Assembly (NCBI GenBank): GCA_036560485.1
Contig: DATBRC010000017.1
Span: 1 to 64,000 of the forward strand
Reading direction: 5' to 3'
Length of the DNA: 64,000 nucleotides
Origin: DATBRC01 sp036560485
GTDB lineage: Bacteria; Pseudomonadota; Gammaproteobacteria; Burkholderiales; Burkholderiaceae_D
In this document: positions 54,756-63,302 of the stretch, piece by piece
Position numbering within the stretch: the first letter of the stretch is position 1
Layout: the number at the start of each line of letters is the position of its first letter
Notes under the pieces: generated by a model
What the model was told of the DNA's origin: nothing
Seen by the model: the letters and a program-made list of their open reading frames with translations, nothing else
Databases searched by the model: none
Translations under genes and position numbers: made by a program

Positions 54756-55319
54756 TTAGCGCAGCGCCGCTTGTTGTTCAAGCGCTCTTTTCAGATTGGC
54801 TTCCGCATAAGCGACACCTTTAGCCAGCGCGTCTTGTCGCGCCCAATAAGCGTCGTTCAAACGCGTTTTGCCGTCGACATTGCCGGTTCTTTCGCCCGGC
54901 AATGGTTCCATGCCATCCGCCTGTTTTTTCTTTGCATCTTCCAGCAGCATTTCAGCCCGGATGACATTGGATTCCACCTGGTCTGCAATTTTCTTTTTTT
55001 CCTCGAATGACAAAGAAGGCGCCTTAATAATTTGCGTATGTTCTATCTTTGGTGGGATGTTGGGGCGCGGGCCTGGTTGGGTTGTCCATAGATTTCCCTC
55101 AATCGGCGGTTCCACCGTAATGGTGTGGTCAATCTTGCCTTCTTTAAGCGTTTTATCGGTATAGACAATACGTCCATCCGGCATGACTTCTCGATAAATC
55201 GTCGTCGGTTTGCTGCTCGGTGGGGTGGATACTGTTTCGACTACATTTTGTGACGATGCATCTGTTGCAAGAAAAACAGCAACGATCGCCATGGTCGAGA
55301 GTGGGAAAAGTGCTTTCAT
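54756..55319 (-). CDS. Exported DUF4124-type protein with a coiled-coil C-terminus
   Basis: A 187-residue secreted protein. The signal peptide ends near ASSQ (residue 24). A DUF4124-like segment (TIYREVMPDGRIVYTDK) comes next, then a Pro-rich stretch and a charged helical region (about 100-185) likely to form a coiled coil. Function unknown; DUF4124 is a small, common envelope module in proteobacteria. AGGAAAA directly precedes the ATG at 55319. It converges with the oxidoreductase gene. Confidence 0.85.
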   Translation of the reverse strand: MKALFPLSTMAIVAVFLATDASSQNVVETVSTPPSSKPTTIYREVMPDGRIVYTDKTLKEGKIDHTITVEPPIEGNLWTTQPGPRPNIPPKIEHTQIIKAPSLSFEEKKKIADQVESNVIRAEMLLEDAKKKQADGMEPLPGERTGNVDGKTRLNDAYWARQDALAKGVAYAEANLKRALEQQAALR

Positions 55320-55535
55320 TTTTCCTCCAGTGGTTGCCAAGCTTTTATGACATTAACTCAAAATTGCTTGATTGAGCTAGTATCAGTAGTGTGATGTGTA
55401 CAAATTTAACGTTTCAATGTCGAGGATCATAAAAAAACGAGGTGTTTTCATACCGTTTGGAGAGTGGACAACTTGTTGCTATCGGCACATATTATCGATA
55501 CCCAATTTCATTTTAATAAATAAGGAGCTTATTGC

Positions 55536-55997
55536 ATGAAACGTTCTCTGTTGGCCTTGTCCGGCCTGGCCACTGCCCTGTTTTTGGCAGGATGCGCTTC
55601 ACAATCTACAACACCGGCCGCAAGTGCGCCGGCAACAGCTGCCCCACAAGTTGCGGCTGCCCCTGCTGCACCTGCATTAAGCGATGCAGCACTTGCTGAA
55701 AAATTCAAAGGCCAATGGACTGGTGAATGGGCTATGCCTAGTTACGGCGCTTCCGGTAAATTTGTATTTATTGCGACCAGCATTGAGGGAAGCAACATCA
55801 AAGGTGAGGCGCATTGGTATGGTACCGCTGCCGGCGATTTGAAACTGCCGCTGCTCAAGGCGGACGTGGAAAAAGGTGTGCTCAAGGCTGAACAAGCCGG
55901 CGATACCAAATTCAAATTGAAAATGAAGAGCGATACCGAGTTGGTTGGCGATTGGGATATCAAAGGTTATACCGGTGATTTGAAGTTGAAGCGCTAA
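55536..55997 (+). CDS. Small lipoprotein with a beta-rich C-terminal domain
   Basis: A 153-residue lipoprotein. The lipobox LAGC (Cys20) is followed by an Ala/Pro/Thr-rich spacer (to about 48) and a beta-rich domain starting KFKGQWTGEWAMPSYGASGKFVF and ending VGDWDIKGYTGDLKLKR. Function unknown. TAAGGAGC lies upstream of the ATG. A strong terminator follows. Confidence 0.85.
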   Translation: MKRSLLALSGLATALFLAGCASQSTTPAASAPATAAPQVAAAPAAPALSDAALAEKFKGQWTGEWAMPSYGASGKFVFIATSIEGSNIKGEAHWYGTAAGDLKLPLLKADVEKGVLKAEQAGDTKFKLKMKSDTELVGDWDIKGYTGDLKLKR

Positions 55998-56022
55998 TCA
56001 CTTTTTCAATCGACGTAATACC

Positions 56023-56058
56023 TAGCCTGCAAGAGCGATGTTCTTGCAGGCTATTTTG
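56023..56058. terminator. Rho-independent terminator shared with the kinase stop codon
   Basis: A perfect 12-bp inverted repeat (56023-56034 and 56042-56053) with a 7-nt loop is followed by TTTTG. The right arm contains the stop codon of the minus-strand kinase gene (56051-56053), so the hairpin serves the plus-strand lipoprotein and is also transcribed by the kinase unit. Confidence 0.85.
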
Positions 56059-57493
56059 TTGGTGCCGGTTCATCCTGAGCGCTGACACCTGCCGATTTCA
56101 CAACAGTAACGGTACAGTCCGCTTGTGCGACCACTTGCGAAGACACGCTGCCTAAATAACGCCGTAACGTCGAACTGCCGCGCGATCCAATGACGATGTG
56201 ATCAACATTATTAATCCGTGCATAGTCGATGATTGCCGCCGCCGCATCCGGTGCTTCCAGCACATGGTAGGTAATTTTCTCTTCCGGAATATTCAATGGA
56301 CGCGCCCAGTGCTTCAATGCCACCAGATTTTTAACATGCAAATTCTGTCCTTCTCTATCGACGGTAATATCCATGCCGATACGGTTCGTTTTTTGCACGG
56401 TGATGCAGGCAAGGCGTGCACCCGGCTCCGTTTGCAAAATGCGGCGCGTGGTGACACGTAACGTCTCAGCCAGTGCTCCCGATCCATGTGCCAAATCAAT
56501 CGCTGTCACAATAATAGGTGCTTGCGATAGTTGAGAGGCTGCCGATTGTTGCTGTGGCGGTTCGATGCCGATCGCGCGCAGCCAACGCTTCATTACGGTC
56601 AGCCTGGTATCAGCATGCATTTTTTTTGCACGTGCAGTGAGTGGCACTTGATCCGGATGTTGCAAATCAAATGCAAGTTGCGCTGCGCTGGCATAACGCG
56701 CAGCCGGGTCGACTTCAAGGCAGCGCAGAATGATTTCCTGCAGCCATGGCGGTATCTGTGAATTATGCACACGCGGCGGCAAGGGATCGCGCCACAAGCG
56801 CCGGCGCAATCCGCGCACCGTATCAGGATTGCCCAGCGGGCGTTGTGCTGTTGCGAGGTGGTATAGCAAAACGCCCAGTGCAAACAAATCGCTGCGTGGA
56901 TCATTGCGAATGTGCAGCACTTGCTCCGGCGAGATGTAAGGGCCGGTACCCAACGGCAAGCGGAATTCTTCTGCCAGCAAATCGGGCAGGTTGTCATGGC
57001 GCGCCAGACCGTAATCAATCAAGATCGCTTCGCCACTTTCGCGGAACATGATGTTGCTCGGTTTAATGTCGAGATGCACGATGCGCTGGCGATGCAAGTC
57101 ATGCAAGGCAGTTGCGACTTTGGCGCCGATCATCGCAACTTCATCCGGCGCTAAAGGCGCATCATCCAGCCGCGGCCGCAGCGATGAGCCCTTGATCAAT
57201 TCCATCACGATGTAAGGCTGTGCGGCAAAATCGCCGGCAGCAATGAAGCGCGGGACATGGATGCCGGACAGCTTGGGCATGATCATTTGTTCCACTTCAA
57301 ATCCGACAATCGCGGTCGGATCGTTGTTGTCGCCGAGGATCGGAATTTTCATCAACAACTGTTCAGCAGGATTCGTGTCATCGCTATTGGTGCGCACGAC
57401 CCGCCACAATGTCGCCATGCCGCCTTTGTGCAATTTCTCTTCGAGGAGAAATCCATCGATGATCATGCCGGCGGCAGGGCGTTGAATGGGCAT
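56051..57493 (-). CDS. Ser/Thr protein kinase fused to a universal stress protein (UspA) domain
   Basis: A 480-residue two-domain protein. The Hanks-type kinase (about 14-290) has a Gly-rich loop LHKGGMATLW, Lys49, catalytic Asp142 in HLDIKPSN, DYG instead of DFG (Asp160), and the APE-like segment GTGPYISPEQ. From about 325 a UspA domain follows with IIVTAIDLAHGSGAL and the ATP-loop-like GSRGSSTLRRYLGSVSSQVV. There is no membrane helix or PASTA. Its start overlaps the stop of the phosphoesterase by one base (TAATG), so the two are translated together. Substrates are unknown. Confidence 0.92.
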   Translation of the reverse strand: MPIQRPAAGMIIDGFLLEEKLHKGGMATLWRVVRTNSDDTNPAEQLLMKIPILGDNNDPTAIVGFEVEQMIMPKLSGIHVPRFIAAGDFAAQPYIVMELIKGSSLRPRLDDAPLAPDEVAMIGAKVATALHDLHRQRIVHLDIKPSNIMFRESGEAILIDYGLARHDNLPDLLAEEFRLPLGTGPYISPEQVLHIRNDPRSDLFALGVLLYHLATAQRPLGNPDTVRGLRRRLWRDPLPPRVHNSQIPPWLQEIILRCLEVDPAARYASAAQLAFDLQHPDQVPLTARAKKMHADTRLTVMKRWLRAIGIEPPQQQSAASQLSQAPIIVTAIDLAHGSGALAETLRVTTRRILQTEPGARLACITVQKTNRIGMDITVDREGQNLHVKNLVALKHWARPLNIPEEKITYHVLEAPDAAAAIIDYARINNVDHIVIGSRGSSTLRRYLGSVSSQVVAQADCTVTVVKSAGVSAQDEPAPTK

Positions 57494-58233
57494 TATCTTC
57501 CGACTAAAAGGCGCTGACCGAAACTGACAGGAAGTCCGGCGGCGAGAATTTTATTCGCTGCCGTTTCGCAATCATACGGCACGCGATAATAAGTCAGTTC
57601 ATTGGTGGCATCGTTGAACATCGCATAGCATGCCGCAGGATTGCCGTCGCGCGGCTGACCAACCGAGCCGGGAATAATCAGCCAATGGCGTTGTGTGCCG
57701 AGCGGAATGCTGCTGTCGCCATTGGGTGCGAAAGCAGATACCTTGCCGATTCCCGACAGGTTATAGAGTGCCGGGATATGCACGTGACCGCAGAAAGTGA
57801 GGCGGCATGGCGTGGCATACATGCTGCGCGTCGCTTCCAGCGTGCCGGTAATGTATTCCCATTGCGCCGGCGCGGCCGCGCTGGCGTGCACGAACATGCA
57901 GCCATGCGCTTCCACGCTGAGCGGAAGATTTTGCAGAAAATGGAGTTGCATCGGATTGAGTTGCGTGCGCGTCCATGCGATTGCCTGGCGTGCTTCGGAG
58001 TGCATTTGATCATGTGCCTGTGCGACTGCTGCATCATGATTGCCCAGCACGGCTAGTGCACCGTGCTCCGTGTACCCCATTACCTTATCGACCACCCATC
58101 CCGGATCTGCGCCATAGCCGACCAGATCGCCGAGAAAGGCATAGCGTTCGGCCTGCCGTTGTTGCGCATGCTCCAGGCAGGCGGTCAAGGCTTCGCGGTT
58201 GGCGTGCAAGTCGGTTAATACTGCGATAAGCAT
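57493..58233 (-). CDS. Calcineurin-like metallophosphoesterase (YfcE/MJ0936-type)
   Basis: A 246-residue single-domain phosphoesterase. The metal ligands are in order: DLH (Asp8, His10), GDLVGYG, GNHD and GHVHIP. The small fold matches phosphodiesterases such as YfcE and bacterial diadenosine-tetraphosphatase-like proteins. It precedes and is coupled to the kinase gene, so the pair could set opposing phosphorylation (inference; the family more often acts on nucleotides or diesters than on phosphoproteins). Confidence 0.9.
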   Translation of the reverse strand: MLIAVLTDLHANREALTACLEHAQQRQAERYAFLGDLVGYGADPGWVVDKVMGYTEHGALAVLGNHDAAVAQAHDQMHSEARQAIAWTRTQLNPMQLHFLQNLPLSVEAHGCMFVHASAAAPAQWEYITGTLEATRSMYATPCRLTFCGHVHIPALYNLSGIGKVSAFAPNGDSSIPLGTQRHWLIIPGSVGQPRDGNPAACYAMFNDATNELTYYRVPYDCETAANKILAAGLPVSFGQRLLVGR

Positions 58234-58332
58234 GGAGTTATCTCAAGTTGCGTAAGTGAAGCGTCAGTCTGTAACAGCGTGATTACATGAGACTTACACT
58301 GAATCTGCGAGATCCGTTTTCCGGCTAGATCC

Positions 58333-58442
58333 GTTTTAGCCTGGCTGTACACGGCCAATCTTGAACCTGTGATGCTCACCGTACCTCACGTACGGTTGCG
58401 CTTCTCGGCCCAACCTTGGCTCGTGTATAGCCAGGCTAAAAC
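58333..58442. repeat. 110-bp palindromic element between queC and the phosphoesterase
   Basis: 21-bp arms (58333-58353 and 58422-58442) pair with one G-T wobble, and the pairing extends inward through GCCAA/TTGGC. A smaller hairpin in the loop is ACCGTAC/GTACGGT (58378-58384 with 58390-58396). Likely a dispersed intergenic repeat or a long terminator-like hairpin, not a gene. It fills most of the 213-base gap. Confidence 0.65.
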
Positions 58443-58446
58443 TGCT

Positions 58447-59151
58447 CTATGCAGCAGAAATAAATTGCGCATATCCACGCGCGCGTAATGCACAAGCCGG
58501 ACATGTTCCGCAGCCATAACCCCAGGCATGCAAGGTGCCGCGTTCACCCAGATAACAGGTGTGTGTATCTTCTCGAATCAAGTCGACCAATGCAGTGCCG
58601 CCTAATGTGCGAGCCATTTCCCACGTGGCAGCTTTATCGATCCACATCAACGGCGTTTTGATCTTGATGTCGGTCGCCATGCCGAGATTGAGCGTCGTCT
58701 GCAGCGATTTCATCGTATCGTCACGGCAATCGGGATAGCCGGAAAAATCCGTTTCGCACATGCCGCCCACTAACACGTCCAGACCGCGCCGATAGGCAAC
58801 CGTCGCTGCCACTGTCATGAATAATAAATTGCGGCCGGGTACGAAAGTATTCGGCAAACCGTTTTCCTGCATCGCGATTTCAACGTTCTGCGTCAAAGCC
58901 GTGTCGGAAATTTTGCCGAGCAACGACAAGTCGATCATGTGATCGTCGCCCAGCTTGTCATTCCACTCAGACGACACCGCACGCATTTTTTTCAGCAGTG
59001 TCGGCCGCACGGTCAGTTCGATTGCATGTCGTTGTCCGTAATCAAAGCCAATCGTTTCGACCTTTGCATAACGCGACAATGCCCACGCCAGGCAGGTGGT
59101 GGAATCTTGCCCGCCACTGAAGAGAACCAGTGCGCCATGAGAATTCGTCAT
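58447..59151 (-). CDS. queC: 7-cyano-7-deazaguanine synthase QueC
   Basis: A 234-residue ATP-dependent enzyme of the queuosine pathway that turns 7-carboxy-7-deazaguanine into preQ0. The PP-loop SGGQDST (12-18) and the C-terminal zinc-site segment GCGTCPACALRARG are diagnostic; GRNLLFMTVA is in the middle. The start overlaps the DUF3108 gene by ATGA at 59148-59151. The other que genes are not in the window. Confidence 0.96.
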   Translation of the reverse strand: MTNSHGALVLFSGGQDSTTCLAWALSRYAKVETIGFDYGQRHAIELTVRPTLLKKMRAVSSEWNDKLGDDHMIDLSLLGKISDTALTQNVEIAMQENGLPNTFVPGRNLLFMTVAATVAYRRGLDVLVGGMCETDFSGYPDCRDDTMKSLQTTLNLGMATDIKIKTPLMWIDKAATWEMARTLGGTALVDLIREDTHTCYLGERGTLHAWGYGCGTCPACALRARGYAQFISAA

Positions 59152-59933
59152 GATTTTTCAGCCTGTGGCTTCACAATATTTTCCAATGTCTGCTCAATTG
59201 TATTGCCATCTGGATCCGTAAAGCGTAAGCGTAGCGGATACCACTCCAGCGATGGCGCAAGCCAGATATCGAGTTGTTGTACTCTGGCACCTGGTGGCGA
59301 TAATCGCATGATATGTACAGCCTTGACGTCACCCAATGCTGAACTGATTTTTTCTTCATTGACGACCTTGAAACTCCAAGGTTCCGCATCGCGTTGTCCT
59401 GCCACAAAGAACTTCCACTCCGAGCCGGGTTTGAATTGCTGCGGCGTGCCGCGTGCAATGGCGATCAGTTGCCAGATGATGCTGCTGCGATCTTGCTCGC
59501 CGCCCTTGATCGGATATGTTTCACTCGATTGTGTAAAACTGATTGTTTTGCTGCGACGGTTAAATGTCGTCGTGCTTGGATCTTTGCTGATCCGTTTTTC
59601 AGTGAAATCAATCGGTGCCAAACCATATTCATCAATTGCGCCATGGCTTGTTGTATCAATAATTTTGCCGAGCAACATCGCACGCGTTTCCATGGCGATT
59701 GAATAGATATGGTCTGTGACGCGCCACTTCAGCGTAGCGCTGCCTTCCAGAGAAAAGCCGCTTTGCTTGGCTCTGATCGAATAATTCAAGTCGGCTGATG
59801 GCGCCAAATCAAATTTATGCTTGGGCGTCGGATGTTCCAGTGCGACAGCAGGTGCGGCCAATATGAGCAACGAAAGGCCGGCTGCAGCTGCTTTGTATAA
59901 AAGCTTGGGATGGTGAACAGTGTGAATCTTCAT
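59148..59933 (-). CDS. DUF3108 exported protein (first of a pair of paralogues)
   Basis: A 261-residue secreted protein. The signal peptide ends PAVA (about residue 32). The DUF3108 core reads LNYSIRAKQSGFSLEGSATLKW, YGLAPIDFTEKR, GGEQDRSSIIWQLIAIARGTP, EPWSFKV and LDIWLAPSLEWYPLRLRF. It is a lipocalin-like beta-rich family of unknown function. ATG at 59933 is used; a TTG four codons upstream is possible, and neither has a clear Shine-Dalgarno. It lies 30 nt after its paralogue and overlaps queC. Confidence 0.88.
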   Translation of the reverse strand: MKIHTVHHPKLLYKAAAAGLSLLILAAPAVALEHPTPKHKFDLAPSADLNYSIRAKQSGFSLEGSATLKWRVTDHIYSIAMETRAMLLGKIIDTTSHGAIDEYGLAPIDFTEKRISKDPSTTTFNRRSKTISFTQSSETYPIKGGEQDRSSIIWQLIAIARGTPQQFKPGSEWKFFVAGQRDAEPWSFKVVNEEKISSALGDVKAVHIMRLSPPGARVQQLDIWLAPSLEWYPLRLRFTDPDGNTIEQTLENIVKPQAEKS

Positions 59934-59963
59934 GAGTGTTTTCAATTGGCATGTAGCGTATTG

Positions 59964-61028
59964 TCAGCGTGCAAGGGCAGAGCTTACCTTGATTAGCGAC
60001 ATATCCAAAGCATCGCCATTGGCCTGTGTATAGCGTAACTTTACCGGATACCATGCCTGGTGTGGTGCCAGCCATATGTCGAGCTGTTGTTCATAGGTGC
60101 CGGGCCGTGGCGTGCGAACCAGATGCCATGTATGGGTATTACCCGTTGGGAGGTCGGTTTCTTCTTCGCCAATTACATGGATGCGCCATGTTTCACCATC
60201 TCGCACACCGGCGACAAAAATCTCGAAGTCCGCACCAGCCAAGAATTTTTCAGGTGTGCCGCGTCCAATGCCTGCCAATTGCCAAATCACACTGGCGCGA
60301 TCTTGTTCGCCACCTTGCCTCGGGTAGCTGGCAGTAGAAGATGAAAAACTGATGATATTGCGTTCGCGTTGAAAGTGCGTATTGGTCGCGGATTTGTTGC
60401 TCGATTTTTCAGTGTAGAGCAGTGGCGCGATACCAGATTGATCAATGGTACCTTCGCTTTGAAATGATCTTGTCCCGATTTCGGCAATATCGGTGGCACC
60501 ATTGATATGGTATTGGCTGCCATCCGATTGCCAATTGACCGTACTTTGTCCACGGAAAGAAAGGCCTTTTTTTAATGCGCTTGCTTCGTAGCGCAATTCC
60601 GCAGATGGAGGCAGATTGATGCTGTAATGCACCAACTCTCTGTTCTCGATTGGTGTGGCAAGCGTTTTGTTGGCGCTCACAGCTTGAGCAATAGTGTCGG
60701 TTACAGCATGTGCAATCGGCAAAACAGTAAGCTTGCTTTTGGTTGCGTTGACAGCATATGCGCTGGTCGAAGTTGGTGCAGAGAGAGTCTTGGACAGGAA
60801 GGCAGGACGCTCGCTTGGAAAAGCAAGGCTTGTATTTTGTGCCGGAGCAGAATGTAATGACGCATTAATCACATTAAGATTGCGTGAGGGCGAAGGTTGT
60901 ATAGATAGTTCGACCCAATCAAGTGCAATAAAATGTAACAGGATTGACGCAAATAAAACGCCTGTCCAACGCTTGATGCGCAGCAAGTCGAGGGGTCGGT
61001 TCAAGAAAAGAGAAGGGGTCGATGCCAT
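59964..61028 (-). CDS. DUF3108 protein with an N-terminal membrane anchor (second paralogue)
   Basis: A 354-residue protein. A single N-terminal helix (about 20-40, GVLFASILLHFIAL) in a TonB-like layout leads into a long low-complexity periplasmic linker (about 45-145). The C-terminal DUF3108 domain (about 155-345) shows GGEQDRASVIWQLAGIGRGTP and LDIWLAPHQAWYPVKLRY, closely matching the next gene. The ATG at 61028 was chosen because MASTPSLFLNRPLDLLRIKR is the usual start; a frame 147 nt longer has no family support. The pair suggests an old duplication. Confidence 0.85.
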   Translation of the reverse strand: MASTPSLFLNRPLDLLRIKRWTGVLFASILLHFIALDWVELSIQPSPSRNLNVINASLHSAPAQNTSLAFPSERPAFLSKTLSAPTSTSAYAVNATKSKLTVLPIAHAVTDTIAQAVSANKTLATPIENRELVHYSINLPPSAELRYEASALKKGLSFRGQSTVNWQSDGSQYHINGATDIAEIGTRSFQSEGTIDQSGIAPLLYTEKSSNKSATNTHFQRERNIISFSSSTASYPRQGGEQDRASVIWQLAGIGRGTPEKFLAGADFEIFVAGVRDGETWRIHVIGEEETDLPTGNTHTWHLVRTPRPGTYEQQLDIWLAPHQAWYPVKLRYTQANGDALDMSLIKVSSALAR

Positions 61029-61200
61029 CTTGCTAGTGTAAACGCACCAACGCATATTTGTGATGACATGGTATGACAGATGCTTGGAGATCTTCAAATT
61101 CATCTCTGGTCGCCAGCCGAATGTGCGAAAATATCCGGAAGGGGCTTTGAGATATATTTTTTTCAGCCAATCCACAAAAAATAGTTAAAGCGGAGATTAC

Positions 61201-61944
61201 ATGACCAATCCAAATGCGAGCAGCATCCCCGGCATGGGCGCGATGACAGATACGTTCGATTTCATGAAGAATTTATGGGGCAGCATGAGCTTGCCCGGCA
61301 TGAAGATTCCCGGCATGGTCATGCCGACTCTCTCGGTTGAAGAGATCGATAAACAGATCAAGGATTTGAAATCGGTCGAGTCATGGCTGACGATGAATCT
61401 CACCATGTTGCGCGGCACGATACAAGCGCTGGAGGTGCAAAGCGCAACGATCACAACGATTCAATCGATGGGTACATCGCTCGCTACGGCGATGAAGCCG
61501 GGTGTAAAACCAGATACCGCAACAAAAGAAGAAACAGCAAAAACAGACAGGCCCGGCAAGCCTATTTTCGAATCGCCATTTGCATCGCCGGCTGCAAAAA
61601 AACAAGAGGAGCCGATAGAGGCTCCAGCGGCGCAGGCAGATGCGGCGCCAAAGGCATCCGCCGAGAACGCCAATACGGCAGCTCCTGGCGGCGACTCGGC
61701 TACATTGATTCCGCCGATGGCAAATCCTGCTGCATGGTGGGGCATGTTGCAGGATCAGTTCAAGCAGGCAGTTGATACTGCAGCCGCGATGACACCGGAA
61801 ATGCCGGCAGCTGCCAACAAAGCAGCAGAAGCTGTCAAAACGGAAAAAACAGAAAAGCCTGCGAAGTCAAAAACAACAAAAGGCACTAAATCGGTGCCTG
61901 CCAAAGCGTCGGCTAAAACAGCCGCAAAAAGTAAGAAGGGGTGA
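61201..61944 (+). CDS. phaM: PhaM-family polyhydroxyalkanoate granule regulatory protein
   Basis: A 247-residue protein. The conserved N-terminal part (about 10-100; FDFMKNLWGSMSLPGM, LSVEEIDKQIKDLKSVESWL) is the PhaM region that binds PHB synthase. It is followed by a Pro/Ala-rich stretch and a Lys/Ala/Pro-rich end (from about 215; AAAKSKKG) that in PhaM binds DNA, tethering PHB granules to the nucleoid. Its presence implies the organism makes PHB internally as well as exporting depolymerases. Confidence 0.9.
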   Translation: MTNPNASSIPGMGAMTDTFDFMKNLWGSMSLPGMKIPGMVMPTLSVEEIDKQIKDLKSVESWLTMNLTMLRGTIQALEVQSATITTIQSMGTSLATAMKPGVKPDTATKEETAKTDRPGKPIFESPFASPAAKKQEEPIEAPAAQADAAPKASAENANTAAPGGDSATLIPPMANPAAWWGMLQDQFKQAVDTAAAMTPEMPAAANKAAEAVKTEKTEKPAKSKTTKGTKSVPAKASAKTAAKSKKG

Positions 61945-61948
61945 TGGT

Positions 61949-61985
61949 CAGCCGTGTTCTGCAAACGAAAACGTGAACACGGCAT
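61949..61985. terminator. Hairpin between convergent phaM and MFS genes
   Basis: A 9-bp perfect stem (61951-61959 and 61975-61983) with a 15-nt loop lies between the two stops. It has no clear T-tract, so termination is uncertain. Confidence 0.35.
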
Positions 61986-63166
61986 CAATTCTTGCGTAAT
62001 GCCAGCAACACCAACGCAGCACTCGAAAAAATCGCTCCCGCATAAAACGTCGCATCAGCGCCAAGCCGATCCCACAACAAGCCTGCCAACACGCTTGCCA
62101 CCAACATCACCAGGCCGCTTGCCAGATTAAAAACGCCGAATGCGGTGCCGCGCAATGCAGGCGGCGCCGTGTCGGCCACCATCGCTGCCAACAAGCCTTG
62201 CGTAGCTGCCATATGCAAGCCCCAAAACACCAGTCCGACGCCAACCCATTCCAGCTGCGCGCTGTGTGCCAACAGGATATCGGCCGCGATCAAAGGCAGA
62301 ATACCCAGCATAAGCAGCGTGCGGTGACTGACTTTGTCCGCCAGCTGCCCCAATGGATAAGCCAGGGCGGCATAGGTGATATTCATCACGACGAACACCA
62401 GTGGTGTCCAAGCCAGCGACAATCCCCCTTGGTGCGCGCGCAGAACGAGAAATGCTTCCGAAAACCGTGCGAGCGTGAGAACGGCGCCAATGATCACTAC
62501 CCACCAATACGCTGAAGAGAGTTCGCCTAATGCGGCACGAGAAATCGGAAACGGGCGTTTGGTCCCGGCAGGCATCGCTGGTGCCGATTCACGTACGCCA
62601 ATAATCAATAAGAGAACCGCTAAAAATGCCGGAATCACAGCTGCCCAAAATACAGCACGAAAATTATTGGCCCATGACAGCATTAATACAATTGCCAGCA
62701 GCGGTCCGGCAAATGCGCCGATCGTGTCGAGCGCTTGACGCAATCCAAAGGCTGCGCCGCGTATCTCCGCAGGCGTGACATCGGCGATCATGGCATCGCG
62801 CGGTGCGCCGCGTATGCCTTTGCCGATCCGATCGGTAAAGCGTGCGGTAAAAACCCATCCAACAGTATTCGCCAGCGCAAATAAGGGCTTGCTGAAGGCA
62901 GCCAGCCCATAACCCAATGTGGTCAACCATTTGCGCTTGCCGACATAGTCGCTGATGACGCCTGAAAATACCTTGACGATCAATGCAACCGCCTCTGCTG
63001 CACCTTCGATCACGCCGAGTGTCGTAGCACTAGCGCCCAGCGCTACAGTCATGAAGACAGGTAAAAGGCTATGAATCAGTTCGGATGATATGTCCATTAA
63101 CATACTGACACAGCCTAATAGCCAGACTGTACGGGGGATTTTTACGGGCGGTTTAATTGTTGACAT
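61985..63166 (-). CDS. MFS transporter, 12 membrane helices
   Basis: A 393-residue major facilitator. About 12 hydrophobic helices are visible, with the MFS loop motifs GVISDYVGKRKWL (after helix 2) and DRIGKGIRGAPRDAMIADVTP (after helix 4), the latter typical of one bacterial drug/sugar MFS group. The substrate cannot be told from sequence. It converges with phaM and is divergent from the diiron gene. Confidence 0.9.
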   Translation of the reverse strand: MSTIKPPVKIPRTVWLLGCVSMLMDISSELIHSLLPVFMTVALGASATTLGVIEGAAEAVALIVKVFSGVISDYVGKRKWLTTLGYGLAAFSKPLFALANTVGWVFTARFTDRIGKGIRGAPRDAMIADVTPAEIRGAAFGLRQALDTIGAFAGPLLAIVLMLSWANNFRAVFWAAVIPAFLAVLLLIIGVRESAPAMPAGTKRPFPISRAALGELSSAYWWVVIIGAVLTLARFSEAFLVLRAHQGGLSLAWTPLVFVVMNITYAALAYPLGQLADKVSHRTLLMLGILPLIAADILLAHSAQLEWVGVGLVFWGLHMAATQGLLAAMVADTAPPALRGTAFGVFNLASGLVMLVASVLAGLLWDRLGADATFYAGAIFSSAALVLLALRKN

Positions 63167-63302
63167 GCGGAATCCAAGTTGGAAAAAATCTGAATATCGT
63201 CAAATCAATATTTTTGACATCACAAGAATATACTTTTGAAAAGTCGGTTTGGCTAATTTTCTTGGTAGAATCAACGGGTTAACTTAATTTTTAGGGCTTT
63301 TT

